From JOPF136 sp035517515 (GTDB taxonomy: Bacteria > Acidobacteriota > Terriglobia > Acidiferrales > UBA7541), in assembly GCA_035517515.1 (NCBI GenBank), contig DATIYQ010000181.1, positions 62,001 to 126,000 of the forward strand: a stretch of DNA of 64,000 bases. The letters run 5' to 3'. Under the pieces are notes generated by a model. The model had not been told where the DNA came from, searched no databases, and saw nothing but the letters and a program-made list of their open reading frames with translations. This document shows, in pieces, positions 24,191 to 31,660 of the stretch; position 1 is the stretch's first letter, and each line of letters begins with the position of its first letter. Made by a program: the position numbers and the translations under genes.

Positions 24191-27034
24191 CTAGGGTGAG
24201 CCGGCTCCGGAGTCGTGCAGCAGCACCACGTCAGATTCGCTATGGCCCATCACCAGCAGCATGGACTTGCCGTCGGGCGAGAATGGGAAACTGAGAATTG
24301 CATCGGTGGAAGTAAACCTGGTGATCGGCCGGCCCGCGCCCTGCGAAGCGTCGAGCGACTGGAGCCAGAGATTGTTCACGCCGTTTTCGTTCACGATGTA
24401 AACCACGCCCTTGCCATCGGGCGTGAACTCGGCCCCGCCGGCGGTGCGCGGGTCGATGTGAACCATGCGCTGAAGCGGCTCGCCCGCGGCAGGCTGGAGA
24501 TTCACCAGGACAATCGCGTGCTCGCTGGAAGAAGCGGATGCGCCCAATGGGGAGATGGCCATCTGGATGGCCATCTGCTTGCCGTCCGGAGAGATCGACG
24601 GGCGCCAGGTGGGAAATCCTCCGCGCACCTCGCTCCCCGGCACCACCTCCGGCGTTCCTCCTTCCAGGGGCACTCGTTTGATGGCCTGGGCGTCGCGGTC
24701 GAAGTAATAAACCCATTTTCCGTCGGGTGAGCAAATGGGAAAGCCGTCGTTGGCCTCTTTCGTAAGCCGCTTCGGATTTGCGCCATCCGGATCCACACGC
24801 CAGATACTGTAGTCGTTGCCTGCCTCGTGTCCGGCCCAGGAAAAGACAATGGCTCGCGGACCCCCGGAGGCGGCCTTGCCGCAGGGCGCTGGAAACTCGA
24901 TCAGTGTTTCGGGCTCGTTGACCAGTGTGGTGGATTGCTTCCCATCCAACGAGACTCGCAGGATCTTTCCGGGCCCAGCCACGTAAACCTGATCATTGCC
25001 CGCCCAATTCGGTTCCACCAGGTCCTTGGCCTGGTCCAGGACCGGATTGGACAGGTTGCCCGCGACCCCAGAGGCAGGAACGATATAAAAGTGCCGGGTG
25101 TTTCTGCGCTGCGCCGTGGCCAGCGTGCGGCCATCGGTAGAGACGGACACTCCCCGGTAGGAGTTGGTGTCCTTCGTCAGACTCTGGAATTTTCCGTCGG
25201 AGACGGTGAGAAACCCGATTTGATTGCGTTGAAAGTTCGAATTCTTGTCGTTGAAAACCACAAAGAGTCCCCGGCCATCCCCCGACCATACGGAGTCCAG
25301 CACCTGTTTGTCCGCGACCGGGGCCAGGATGCGCTTTTGGCCGGAGGCCGTATCCACAGACACGAGAGTGGATAGAACGTCCCCGGAGCTGTAAACCACC
25401 CCGCTGATCTGCTTTCCATCCGGCGCCCACGACAGGTGACGAATCATCTCGGCAAAAGGCCCTTCGAGCAGCTTGGCCTCCCCGGAGCCATCCGCTCCGG
25501 CCGTTAACAACTGGAATCTGCCGAGCTGTGGATTATTGGCGCGAACAAAGGCAATGCGCTGGCCGCCGGGAGAAAAGGCCATCGGGGTATCGATGTCGCG
25601 AACCACGACGCGCGGCGTGCCTCCCAGCACCGGGGCGCGGAACAGGATTTTAAAGTCGCGAGCCGAGCGTTCCGACTTGCGAAAATAGATGTAATTTCCG
25701 TCCGGCGAAAATGCAGGATCGTAATAATCGACCGGCGCCGGCGGGATCACCTGCGTGTCGCTGTTGGTCGGAATGTGCCGCAGCCACAGGCTTTCCTGGC
25801 CGCTTTCGGCCACTACCATGAGCAGGTATTTCCCGTCTGGCGAGATTCCTGCTGCGATGGATTTGCCGTTGTCCGTCACCTGCGACATCGTAAAATTCTG
25901 GAACGGCACCACAGCGGATTTTCCGCGCACCAGGGAATAGACGCCGTACCCCGCGCCCGCCACCAGCAGCAGGATGAGCACCGCAGCCGCGGCCAGCACG
26001 CCTTTGTTCCGCTGCGCCGCCTCGACGAGCACCGAACTGCCCGATGGGTGCGAATCCGCGGCGCGCGCCGCGCCGCTCGCGGGCGCCTCCTGGCCGCTCA
26101 AGGTGGCCGCGGCCCCGCTTCCGGACCGGCCGGAATCCGCGTCGCGCCGCAGGCGCTGTAATTCCGCGCGCATGTCTGCCGCATGCTGAAAGCGCAGGTT
26201 GCGATCCTTCTCCAGCGCGCGGTTGATGATGTCTTCCAGCTTTGCGGGCAGATCGGGGTTCAGGCGCACCGGCGATACCGGAGTGCGGTTGAGAATGGCC
26301 TCGAAGATGACTGCAGAGGAATCCCCGCGGAAGGGCAGTGTTCCGGTGGCCATTTCGTAGAGCACCACGCCGAAGGAGAAGAGATCGGACCGCGCGTCCA
26401 GGTCCCGGCCGCGGGCCTGTTCCGGAGACATATACGCCACTGTGCCCACCGCCGCGCCTGGGCTGGTCAGATGCGCTTCCTTGGCCGCCGCGGCCGCATT
26501 GGTCCCCAGCGTGGCGTCTTCGCCCGCGGCGCTCGCCTGCCGCACTTTGGCCAGGCCAAAGTCCAGAATCTTGGCGTGACCGCGCTCGGTGACAAAAATG
26601 TTCGCCGGCTTGATGTCGCGGTGCACGATGCCCTTGGCATGCGCCGCGTCCAGCGCGTCCGCCACTTCGATGGCGATTTCCAGCAACCGTTCCGTTTCCA
26701 GCGGCCGGCCGGTGATCACGTGCTTCAGCGTCCGCCCGTCCAGATACTCCATGGCGATGAAGGCACGGCCGTGCTCCTCGCCGATGTCGTGGATCATGCA
26801 GATGTTCGGGTGATTGAGCGCCGAGGCGGCGCGCGCCTCCCGGCGGAAGCGCTCCAAAGCCTGCTCGTCCCGGGCCATGTCGTCGGGAAGGAATTTCAGG
26901 GCCACGAAACGGCCGAGGCGCGTGTCCTCAGCCTTGTACACCACACCCATACCTCCGCCGCCCAGTTTTTCCAGGATGCGGTAGTGCGAAATGGATTGGC
27001 CGATGAGCGGGTCGGTGTCGGGCACGCGCCGCAC
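24191..27034 (-). CDS. Ser/Thr protein kinase with C-terminal PD40 (WD40-like) propeller (array member 3)
   Basis: 947 aa from GTG 27034; a second GTG at 27025 (codon 4) is possible. Kinase: ISHYRILEKLGGGGMG, Lys47, IVHRDIKPANIFV, ILDFGLAKV, GTVAYMSPEQARG. Membrane helix ~343-365 (AAAAVLILLLVAGAGYGVY). The rest is a TolB/PD40-type beta-propeller with repeats such as ISPDGKYLLMV, FSPDGNYIYFR, WAPDGKQISG, CSPDGKWVYYFD, ISPDGKQMAIQ, FTPDGKGVVYIV and FSPDGKSMLLV. The kinase half matches members 1 and 2, the C-terminal half does not. First gene of the leftward kinase array. Confidence 0.9.
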   Translation of the reverse strand: MRRVPDTDPLIGQSISHYRILEKLGGGGMGVVYKAEDTRLGRFVALKFLPDDMARDEQALERFRREARAASALNHPNICMIHDIGEEHGRAFIAMEYLDGRTLKHVITGRPLETERLLEIAIEVADALDAAHAKGIVHRDIKPANIFVTERGHAKILDFGLAKVRQASAAGEDATLGTNAAAAAKEAHLTSPGAAVGTVAYMSPEQARGRDLDARSDLFSFGVVLYEMATGTLPFRGDSSAVIFEAILNRTPVSPVRLNPDLPAKLEDIINRALEKDRNLRFQHAADMRAELQRLRRDADSGRSGSGAAATLSGQEAPASGAARAADSHPSGSSVLVEAAQRNKGVLAAAAVLILLLVAGAGYGVYSLVRGKSAVVPFQNFTMSQVTDNGKSIAAGISPDGKYLLMVVAESGQESLWLRHIPTNSDTQVIPPAPVDYYDPAFSPDGNYIYFRKSERSARDFKILFRAPVLGGTPRVVVRDIDTPMAFSPGGQRIAFVRANNPQLGRFQLLTAGADGSGEAKLLEGPFAEMIRHLSWAPDGKQISGVVYSSGDVLSTLVSVDTASGQKRILAPVADKQVLDSVWSGDGRGLFVVFNDKNSNFQRNQIGFLTVSDGKFQSLTKDTNSYRGVSVSTDGRTLATAQRRNTRHFYIVPASGVAGNLSNPVLDQAKDLVEPNWAGNDQVYVAGPGKILRVSLDGKQSTTLVNEPETLIEFPAPCGKAASGGPRAIVFSWAGHEAGNDYSIWRVDPDGANPKRLTKEANDGFPICSPDGKWVYYFDRDAQAIKRVPLEGGTPEVVPGSEVRGGFPTWRPSISPDGKQMAIQMAISPLGASASSSEHAIVLVNLQPAAGEPLQRMVHIDPRTAGGAEFTPDGKGVVYIVNENGVNNLWLQSLDASQGAGRPITRFTSTDAILSFPFSPDGKSMLLVMGHSESDVVLLHDSGAGSP

Positions 27035-27063
27035 ATGTTAGTTTTGCGCCGGGGGCAAGTCAA
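27035..27063 (-). promoter_or_regulatory. Candidate promoter of the kinase array
   Basis: Reading leftward: TTGACT (27063-27058), 17-bp spacer, TAACAT (27040-27035). The -10 box abuts the GTG used as start of the kinase gene, so the predicted transcript would begin near 27028 and translation would have to use GTG 27025 almost leaderless. Either that, or the match is chance. Confidence 0.35.
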
Positions 27064-27163
27064 CGAACACCCTCACTGACTCGATACGGAGTTGAACCCC
27101 TGTCGCCTGGAGCCCGTCGCGCCAGGCTCCCCGCCAAGCCCGTGCTAAACTCCCCAACCTCTT

Positions 27164-28240
27164 ATGCGCACTGGAATCATCGGACTGCCCGGCGTGGGCA
27201 AAACCAGCCTGTTCAAAATACTGACGCGCGCCCACGTGGACGCGAAATCGGCGCATGCCCCCACACACGTGGGCGTGGCCCGCGTGCCGGATGCCCGGCT
27301 GGCGCCGCTCGCGGCCATCTACAAGCCGAAGAAAATCACCCATACCGCGATTGAATACGTGGACGTGGCCGGGCTGGCCCGCGACAAGGCGCGCGACTCC
27401 GCGCTGCTGGTGGAAATGCGCCAGGTGGATGCGCTGGTGCAGGTGGTGCGCTTGTTCCAGGATCCCGCGAATCCGCACCCGGCCGGCTCCCTCGATGCCC
27501 GGCGCGATTTTGAAAATATCGAAATCGAGCTGATGCTGCACGACCTCGAGCAGCTTTCCCGCCGCCTGGAGCGCCTCGAGAAAGACCTCAAGAAGAAACG
27601 CGAGCCGCAGCTCGAACGCGAGCAGGCCGTGCTGCTGCGCGCCAAGGCCGCGCTGGAAGCCGAACAACCGTTGCGCTCGCTCGAACTCGCTCCCGAAGAA
27701 GCCAAGCTCATCACCGGCTACATGTTTCTCTCGCAGAAGCCCATGCTTTGCGCCGTCAATCTGGACGACGCCGAAGCGCCCAACATCTCAACCGCCGTCG
27801 AGCGCCTCGGCCTGGCCTCCATCGCCTCCAAGCCGCAGGTGGCCGTGGTGCCGTTTTGCGGGCGGATCGAAGCCGAACTTGCGGAACTGGATGACGCCGA
27901 AGCCGCTGAGCTCATGTCCAGTTATGGACTCACCATCTCCGGGCGCGACCGGCTGATCCAGGCCACCTACGAACTGCTCGGGCTCATGTCCTTTCTCACC
28001 GCGGGAGAGCCGGAGGTGCGCGCCTGGATGATTCGCCGCGGCGCGACCGCGCTCGAAGCGGCCGGCGCCATCCACTCCGATATCGCGCGCGGCTTCATCA
28101 AGGCCGAGGTGGTTTCCTTCGATCACCTGACGGCTGCGGGAAGCGTGGCCGCCGCGCGCGAGCGCGGCCAGGTGCGGCTGGAAGGCAAAGAGTACGTGGT
28201 GCAGGATGGCGACGTGATTCTGTTCCGGCATAGTGGGTAG
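27164..28240 (+). CDS. ychF: YchF/Obg-like P-loop NTPase (divergent)
   Basis: 358 aa, about the usual length of YchF. G1 is GLPGVGKTS (8-16), G3 VDVAGLA, a coiled-coil region at ~115-165 (LEQLSRRLERLEKDLKKKRE), and the C-terminal TGS-like domain is well kept: LMSFLTAGEPEVRAWMIRRG, AAGAIHSDIARGFIKAEVV, EGKEYVVQDGDVILF. YchF proteins prefer ATP, bind ribosomes and act in stress and translation-related regulation. G1 departs from the usual GLPNVGKST and the NxxE specificity motif is replaced by NLDDAE, so this is a divergent branch. Divergently transcribed from the kinase array. Confidence 0.88.
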   Translation: MRTGIIGLPGVGKTSLFKILTRAHVDAKSAHAPTHVGVARVPDARLAPLAAIYKPKKITHTAIEYVDVAGLARDKARDSALLVEMRQVDALVQVVRLFQDPANPHPAGSLDARRDFENIEIELMLHDLEQLSRRLERLEKDLKKKREPQLEREQAVLLRAKAALEAEQPLRSLELAPEEAKLITGYMFLSQKPMLCAVNLDDAEAPNISTAVERLGLASIASKPQVAVVPFCGRIEAELAELDDAEAAELMSSYGLTISGRDRLIQATYELLGLMSFLTAGEPEVRAWMIRRGATALEAAGAIHSDIARGFIKAEVVSFDHLTAAGSVAAARERGQVRLEGKEYVVQDGDVILFRHSG

Positions 28241-28301
28241 GACAGACATTCCTGTCTGTCATGGGAAGGAGAGCTTGGCGGACAGGCAAGAATGCCTGTC
28301 C
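28241..28301. repeat. Pair of related short hairpins in inverted orientation
   Basis: Hairpin 1: GACAGACA-TTCC-TGTCTGTC (28241-28260), starting directly after the ychF stop codon. Hairpin 2: GGACAGGCA-AGAA-TGCCTGTCC (28280-28301). The second, read on the other strand, is nearly the same sequence as the first (GACAG[A/G]CATTC[C/T]TG[T/C]CTGTC), so these are two inverted copies of one element 19 bp apart. No T-tract follows, so simple intrinsic termination is less likely than a dispersed palindromic repeat. Confidence 0.7.
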
Positions 28302-28319
28302 CACAGCGAGAGCAGATTG

Positions 28320-29072
28320 ATGGCCTCCCCTGATCCATCCTCGAACGCTGTTCTGCTCTCGCTATTTGGCGGCGTGCTCGCTGCTCTCGCCACCATGGCC
28401 GGCGGCTGGCTGGTCACCCGCCGGGAATGGTCCCGGCTGGTCCTGCGCTACCTGCTCGCGCTGGGGGCGGGCTTTTTGCTGGCCGCCGTGTTTCTGGAGG
28501 TGATTCCGGAAGCCTACGCTCTCTCCGGCCCGCGCGCCTTCCTGCTGGTCTTGGCCGGCTACCTCATCGTTCATCTCTTCGTGCATACCGTCTCGCAGCA
28601 CGTGCACTTCGGCGAAGAAACCCACGTGGAAGAGGTGCGCAGCGGCTTCACCGCAGAAGTGGCCCTGGCCGGCCTTCTGGTGCACGCGCTGTTCGATGGA
28701 ATCGTGCTCGGTGCAGGCTTCGTGGTGTCGCTCTATCTGGGCGGGGTCCTGCTGGCGGCGGTGATGCTCCACAAACTTCCGGAGGGCTTTACAGTGGCCT
28801 CGCTGATGCTGGCCCGGGGACGCAGCCGCCAAGGCGCATTCCTGGCCTCTTGCGCGCTGGGGGCGGCCACGCTGGTGGGTTCGCTGCTCACCGGGCTGTT
28901 GGCCAAACAAGGCGGGGTGGTCCTGCCGCTTTCCGGCGGGCTGACCCTTTACGTGGCCGCCTCTGACCTGGTACCTGAAGTGAACCAGGAGCGCCGACTG
29001 AGCGTGGCGGCCACTGTTTTCCTGGGCGCGGCCATTCTCGCCGGCGTCCATTTCCTCTTCCGGGCTTCGTAG
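28320..29072 (+). CDS. ZIP-family metal transporter
   Basis: 250 aa from ATG 28320; the open frame upstream to 28233 runs through the hairpin repeat pair and is not taken as coding. About eight membrane helices. Helix IV carries LVHALFDGIVLGAGF and helix V HKLPEGFTVASLML, the metal-binding pair typical of ZIP transporters (usually Zn2+, Fe2+ or Mn2+ uptake). A His/Glu-rich loop (HTVSQHVHFGEETHVEEV) precedes it, as is common in the family. It is followed at 107 bp by an ECF sigma factor gene in the same direction. Confidence 0.9.
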   Translation: MASPDPSSNAVLLSLFGGVLAALATMAGGWLVTRREWSRLVLRYLLALGAGFLLAAVFLEVIPEAYALSGPRAFLLVLAGYLIVHLFVHTVSQHVHFGEETHVEEVRSGFTAEVALAGLLVHALFDGIVLGAGFVVSLYLGGVLLAAVMLHKLPEGFTVASLMLARGRSRQGAFLASCALGAATLVGSLLTGLLAKQGGVVLPLSGGLTLYVAASDLVPEVNQERRLSVAATVFLGAAILAGVHFLFRAS

Positions 29073-29092
29073 GGGGCGGTGCTTGCCGCGCG
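29068..29092 (+). repeat. Dispersed GC-rich repeat (copy 3, degenerate)
   Basis: CGTAGGGGGCGGTGCTTGCC, overlapping the TAG stop of the ZIP gene, then CGCGC; about 20 nt further CCCTTTGTTGCT also matches the tail seen in other copies. Same family as 16993-17064, 41609-41634 and 51279-51306. Confidence 0.55.
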
Positions 29093-29178
29093 CTTGCGGC
29101 TTCTCCTCCCTTTGTTGCTAACCCCTGCGATACCCGCAACTTTCTGCCCCCTGCGGTGTTTTCTATACTGTGGAGGTC

Positions 29179-29796
29179 ATGGTCAGGTCTGACGTCCAGT
29201 TGATGCTGGGTGTGAAGCAGGGAGATGAGGCCTCCTTCGAGCTTCTCCTCCAGCGCTATCGGACTCCCCTGTGCCATTTCCTGAACCGCATGCTGCGGGA
29301 TCAGGCGCTGGCGGAAGACCTGGCGCAGGAAGTGTTCTTGCGCGTCTATCGTGCGCGGCGCGAATATGTGCCCAGCGCAAAGTTCACCACCTGGATGTTC
29401 CGCATCGCCACCAACCTGGCGTTGAACTCCCTGCGCGACACGCGCCAGCAGCGCGCGGAACTCTCTCTGGATGCCCCTGCGGAGTCCGAAGACGGGTCGC
29501 AGATGCCGCTGGACGTTCCCGACGGCGCGCCGCGCGTCGAAGAGCGACTAGTGGAAAGCGAGCGCGTGGCCGCGATTCGCCGGGCCATTTTTGCGTTGCC
29601 GGAAAAACAGCGGGCCGCCGTTCTGCTCCACAAGTATCAGGAAATGGATTATGACCAGATCGCACGCATCCTGGGATGTTCGGTGAGCGCGCTCAAGTCG
29701 CTTTTATTCCGGGCCTACGAAGCCCTGCGAGTCGAACTGGCTCCCCTGGTCGCCCCGACCGGCCCCGGAGGAACCGCCGAAGGTGGAAAGCCATGA
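29179..29796 (+). CDS. ECF-type RNA polymerase sigma factor
   Basis: 205 aa from ATG 29179; GTG 29170 in frame is an alternative (GGAGG at 29172-29176 is close to either). Sigma region 2: FELLLQRYRTPLCHFLNRML ... DLAQEVFLRVYRARREY and FTTWMFRIATNLALNSLRD. Region 4: AIFALPEKQRAAVLLHKYQE and MDYDQIARILGCSVSALKSL, the recognition helix. No extracytoplasmic domain. The stop overlaps the start of the next gene by 4 bp (ATGA) and that gene encodes a zinc anti-sigma factor, so the pair works together. GCAACTTT at 29136-29143, 20 bp before TATACT (29164-29169), might be an autoregulated promoter, but the match is weak. Confidence 0.92.
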   Translation: MVRSDVQLMLGVKQGDEASFELLLQRYRTPLCHFLNRMLRDQALAEDLAQEVFLRVYRARREYVPSAKFTTWMFRIATNLALNSLRDTRQQRAELSLDAPAESEDGSQMPLDVPDGAPRVEERLVESERVAAIRRAIFALPEKQRAAVLLHKYQEMDYDQIARILGCSVSALKSLLFRAYEALRVELAPLVAPTGPGGTAEGGKP

Positions 29797-30257
29797 ACTG
29801 TCAACGAATGGAAGCACAGTGGATTGCCTATCTGGACGGCCGCGCCACCCCGCGCGAGCGCCGCGAGGTCCAGGACCATCTGGCCGCGTGCGCGGGCTGC
29901 CGCCAGCGCCTCGAGGAATACCGTGGCGTCTGGGATTTGCTCGGAGAACTGCCGGCAGTGGACCCCTCGCCCTGGTTTGACGCCCGCATGCGCCAGCGCC
30001 TGGCCGCCGAACCGGCGCCGGCCGGCTGGCGCCGACTGGCCGCATGGCTTCCACAGCCGCGCCTGGCGCTGGCCACCATGGCCCTGGTCGCTCTTGGTCT
30101 CTGGGTAGCCACCGCGCCCCCGCGGCCTTCCCAAACTCCTGCTGCTGTGGCCGTGAATGAGCAGGAAGAATTCAAGATGATCAAGAACATGCAGGTGCTG
30201 GAAAATTACGACGTGCTGAAGGATTTGGACGCACCGAATGAATTGCATGGGAACTGA
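29793..30257 (+). CDS. Zinc-finger (ZAS-type) transmembrane anti-sigma factor
   Basis: 154 aa. N-terminal MNCQRMEAQWIAYLDG and H29-x3-C33-x2-C36 (DHLAACAGC) with Cys3 form the zinc-binding anti-sigma fold. A membrane helix lies at ~91-108 (LALATMALVALGLWVAT), leaving a short extracytoplasmic tail with EEFKMIKNMQVLENYDVLKDLD. ATG 29793 overlaps the sigma stop (ATGA) and has GGTGGAAAG upstream. Expected to hold the ECF sigma factor at the membrane until a signal releases it. Confidence 0.88.
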   Translation: MNCQRMEAQWIAYLDGRATPRERREVQDHLAACAGCRQRLEEYRGVWDLLGELPAVDPSPWFDARMRQRLAAEPAPAGWRRLAAWLPQPRLALATMALVALGLWVATAPPRPSQTPAAVAVNEQEEFKMIKNMQVLENYDVLKDLDAPNELHGN

Positions 30258-30302
30258 CCCGGCAGACCATCGCCGTACGCTTGCGCGGCCTGGAGTCGGC
30301 GC

Positions 30303-31145
30303 ATGAAGCTGCTGGCCGAAATCGCCACGGCTTTCCTGCTGACTGCCGCCGTGTGCCTCGCCGGCGCTCGCCCGGCCGCGGCCGCTCCCTGGCGCGGGCT
30401 GGCACAGGCCGGGGCCAAACCCCCAGCGCAGGCGCGCGCGGAGCGCCGGGCGCGGCGCCAGGCCAGGCAGCAGCGGCGCGCGCAGGCCGCACAGCATGTT
30501 TCCGGCGGTGCCGCCACGACGAGCCCTCAGCCCGGCGGCACCTCCGGTCCCAATGCCCGCGCGGGCACCGCGCGTCCCGCTCCGGCCGCTCCCGCTGCCG
30601 CGCCACCGCCCGTTTCCACCACGCAGATGGGCGGAGCGTCCGGCACCAACGCGCGCGCGGGAACTCCACGCGCTGGGGCCGCCGGCGCAACTGGGCAGCA
30701 ACAGGAAGCCATGCCCGCGGATTGGATGCAGCGCCTCCAGCAGATGCCGCCGGAAGAGCGCGAGCGCTTCCTGCAAAACAATCAGAAGTTTCAGAACCTC
30801 TCGCCCCAGCAGAAGGCGCAGCTTCGGGATCGCCTCCAGCAGTGGAATCAGCTCACCCCAGAGCAGCGCCAGCGCATGGAACGCAATGCCGAATCCCTGG
30901 CGCGGCTCAGCCCGGAGCAACGCCAAGCCGTGCGAACACAACTCCTGCCGCAGTGGCGACAACTTTCTCCCGATCGGCGGCAGGAAGTGAAACAGAGGCT
31001 CAGCAGCCTGAACGGTTTGAGCGACGCCGAGCGCAACCAGAAGCTGAACGATCCGAATTTCTATCAGGGCCTCTCTCCGCAAGAGCACGACGTCCTAAAA
31101 CAGCTGGGCGATCTGCGACTCAATCCCGGCGCGGGCGGTGAGTAG
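30303..31145 (+). CDS. Secreted DUF3106 protein
   Basis: 280 aa. Signal peptide (MKLLAEIATAFLLTAAVCLAG, AxA near 27). Residues ~30-135 are low-complexity Ala/Arg/Pro/Gly with two near-repeats of [SG]GT[S]G.NARAGT. Residues ~140-275 are a run of short helical repeats: MPPEERERFLQNN, LSPQQKAQLRDRLQQW, LTPEQRQRMERNAESL, LSPEQRQAVRTQLLPQW, LSPDRRQEVKQRL, the DUF3106 pattern, comparable in style to the LTxxQ repeats of CpxP/Spy. It follows the anti-sigma gene by 45 bp. A periplasmic sensor/chaperone role acting on the anti-sigma factor is an inference from this arrangement. Confidence 0.82.
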   Translation: MKLLAEIATAFLLTAAVCLAGARPAAAAPWRGLAQAGAKPPAQARAERRARRQARQQRRAQAAQHVSGGAATTSPQPGGTSGPNARAGTARPAPAAPAAAPPPVSTTQMGGASGTNARAGTPRAGAAGATGQQQEAMPADWMQRLQQMPPEERERFLQNNQKFQNLSPQQKAQLRDRLQQWNQLTPEQRQRMERNAESLARLSPEQRQAVRTQLLPQWRQLSPDRRQEVKQRLSSLNGLSDAERNQKLNDPNFYQGLSPQEHDVLKQLGDLRLNPGAGGE

Positions 31146-31660
31146 AAGCGCCTTCCTCAGTCCCGACCCTTCGTCACTCCCCCGAACTGTCGGCCCGCCG
31201 GTTCAAAGGTTAGGCCAGTTCGCTCATCGCCGCAGATCCCCTCTTTTTTCATTCGCGCGAGAGTTCAACCTGCTCGTTTCACACCCGAGATGAAAAGAAC
31301 GGGCGAGTCCCGGAATCCATCGAGCAAACTCGTAGTACTCGGGCCGGAAGGCCATAACAATCTCGCGCCCGTTCTGCGTGATTCGATTGAAAAGCAGCCA
31401 GGCCGTCGCCCAAAGATGCAACTCCTTGCATCTCGGCCCCTAATTTCGGTGCACAAGTCTTTGCTGGACAACGCTAGTACTTTGGTACTAAAAGTGCGCC
31501 GGATTTCCCAGGGTTTCTACAGGTCTGGTCAGGTCAGATCCCGTTTCCGACGCCTCGGGGGGCTGCGGAGACGCGAACCCAGGTTGATCGCCTTAAGTTA
31601 AAGTTGCGGCCTCACACAGCAGGAAGTTGTGAATTCTGAGGGTCGGGAGGAGGGATACGC
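31146..31660. other. Long intergenic region upstream of the S53 protease
   Basis: 515 bp without a convincing gene. It is visibly less GC-rich than its neighbours. Contents recognised: the palindrome at 31475-31490, a possible TTGCTG (31461-31466) 19 bp before TACTAA (31486-31491), and the strong ribosome-binding site GGGAGGAGGG (31645-31654) just before ATG 31661. Probably a long regulated leader of the protease gene. Confidence 0.5.
31475..31490. promoter_or_regulatory. Candidate operator palindrome
   Basis: TAGTAC-TTTG-GTACTA: perfect 6-bp arms with a 4-nt spacer, AT-rich in a GC-rich setting, 170 bp before the protease start and overlapping a possible -10 (TACTAA). Looks like the site of a dimeric regulator. 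A weaker AGTAC/GTACT pair is at 14309-14323. Confidence 0.45.

Noticed and set aside
27146..27151. TAAACT as -10 of ychF
   Set aside because: No -35-like hexamer at a suitable distance.
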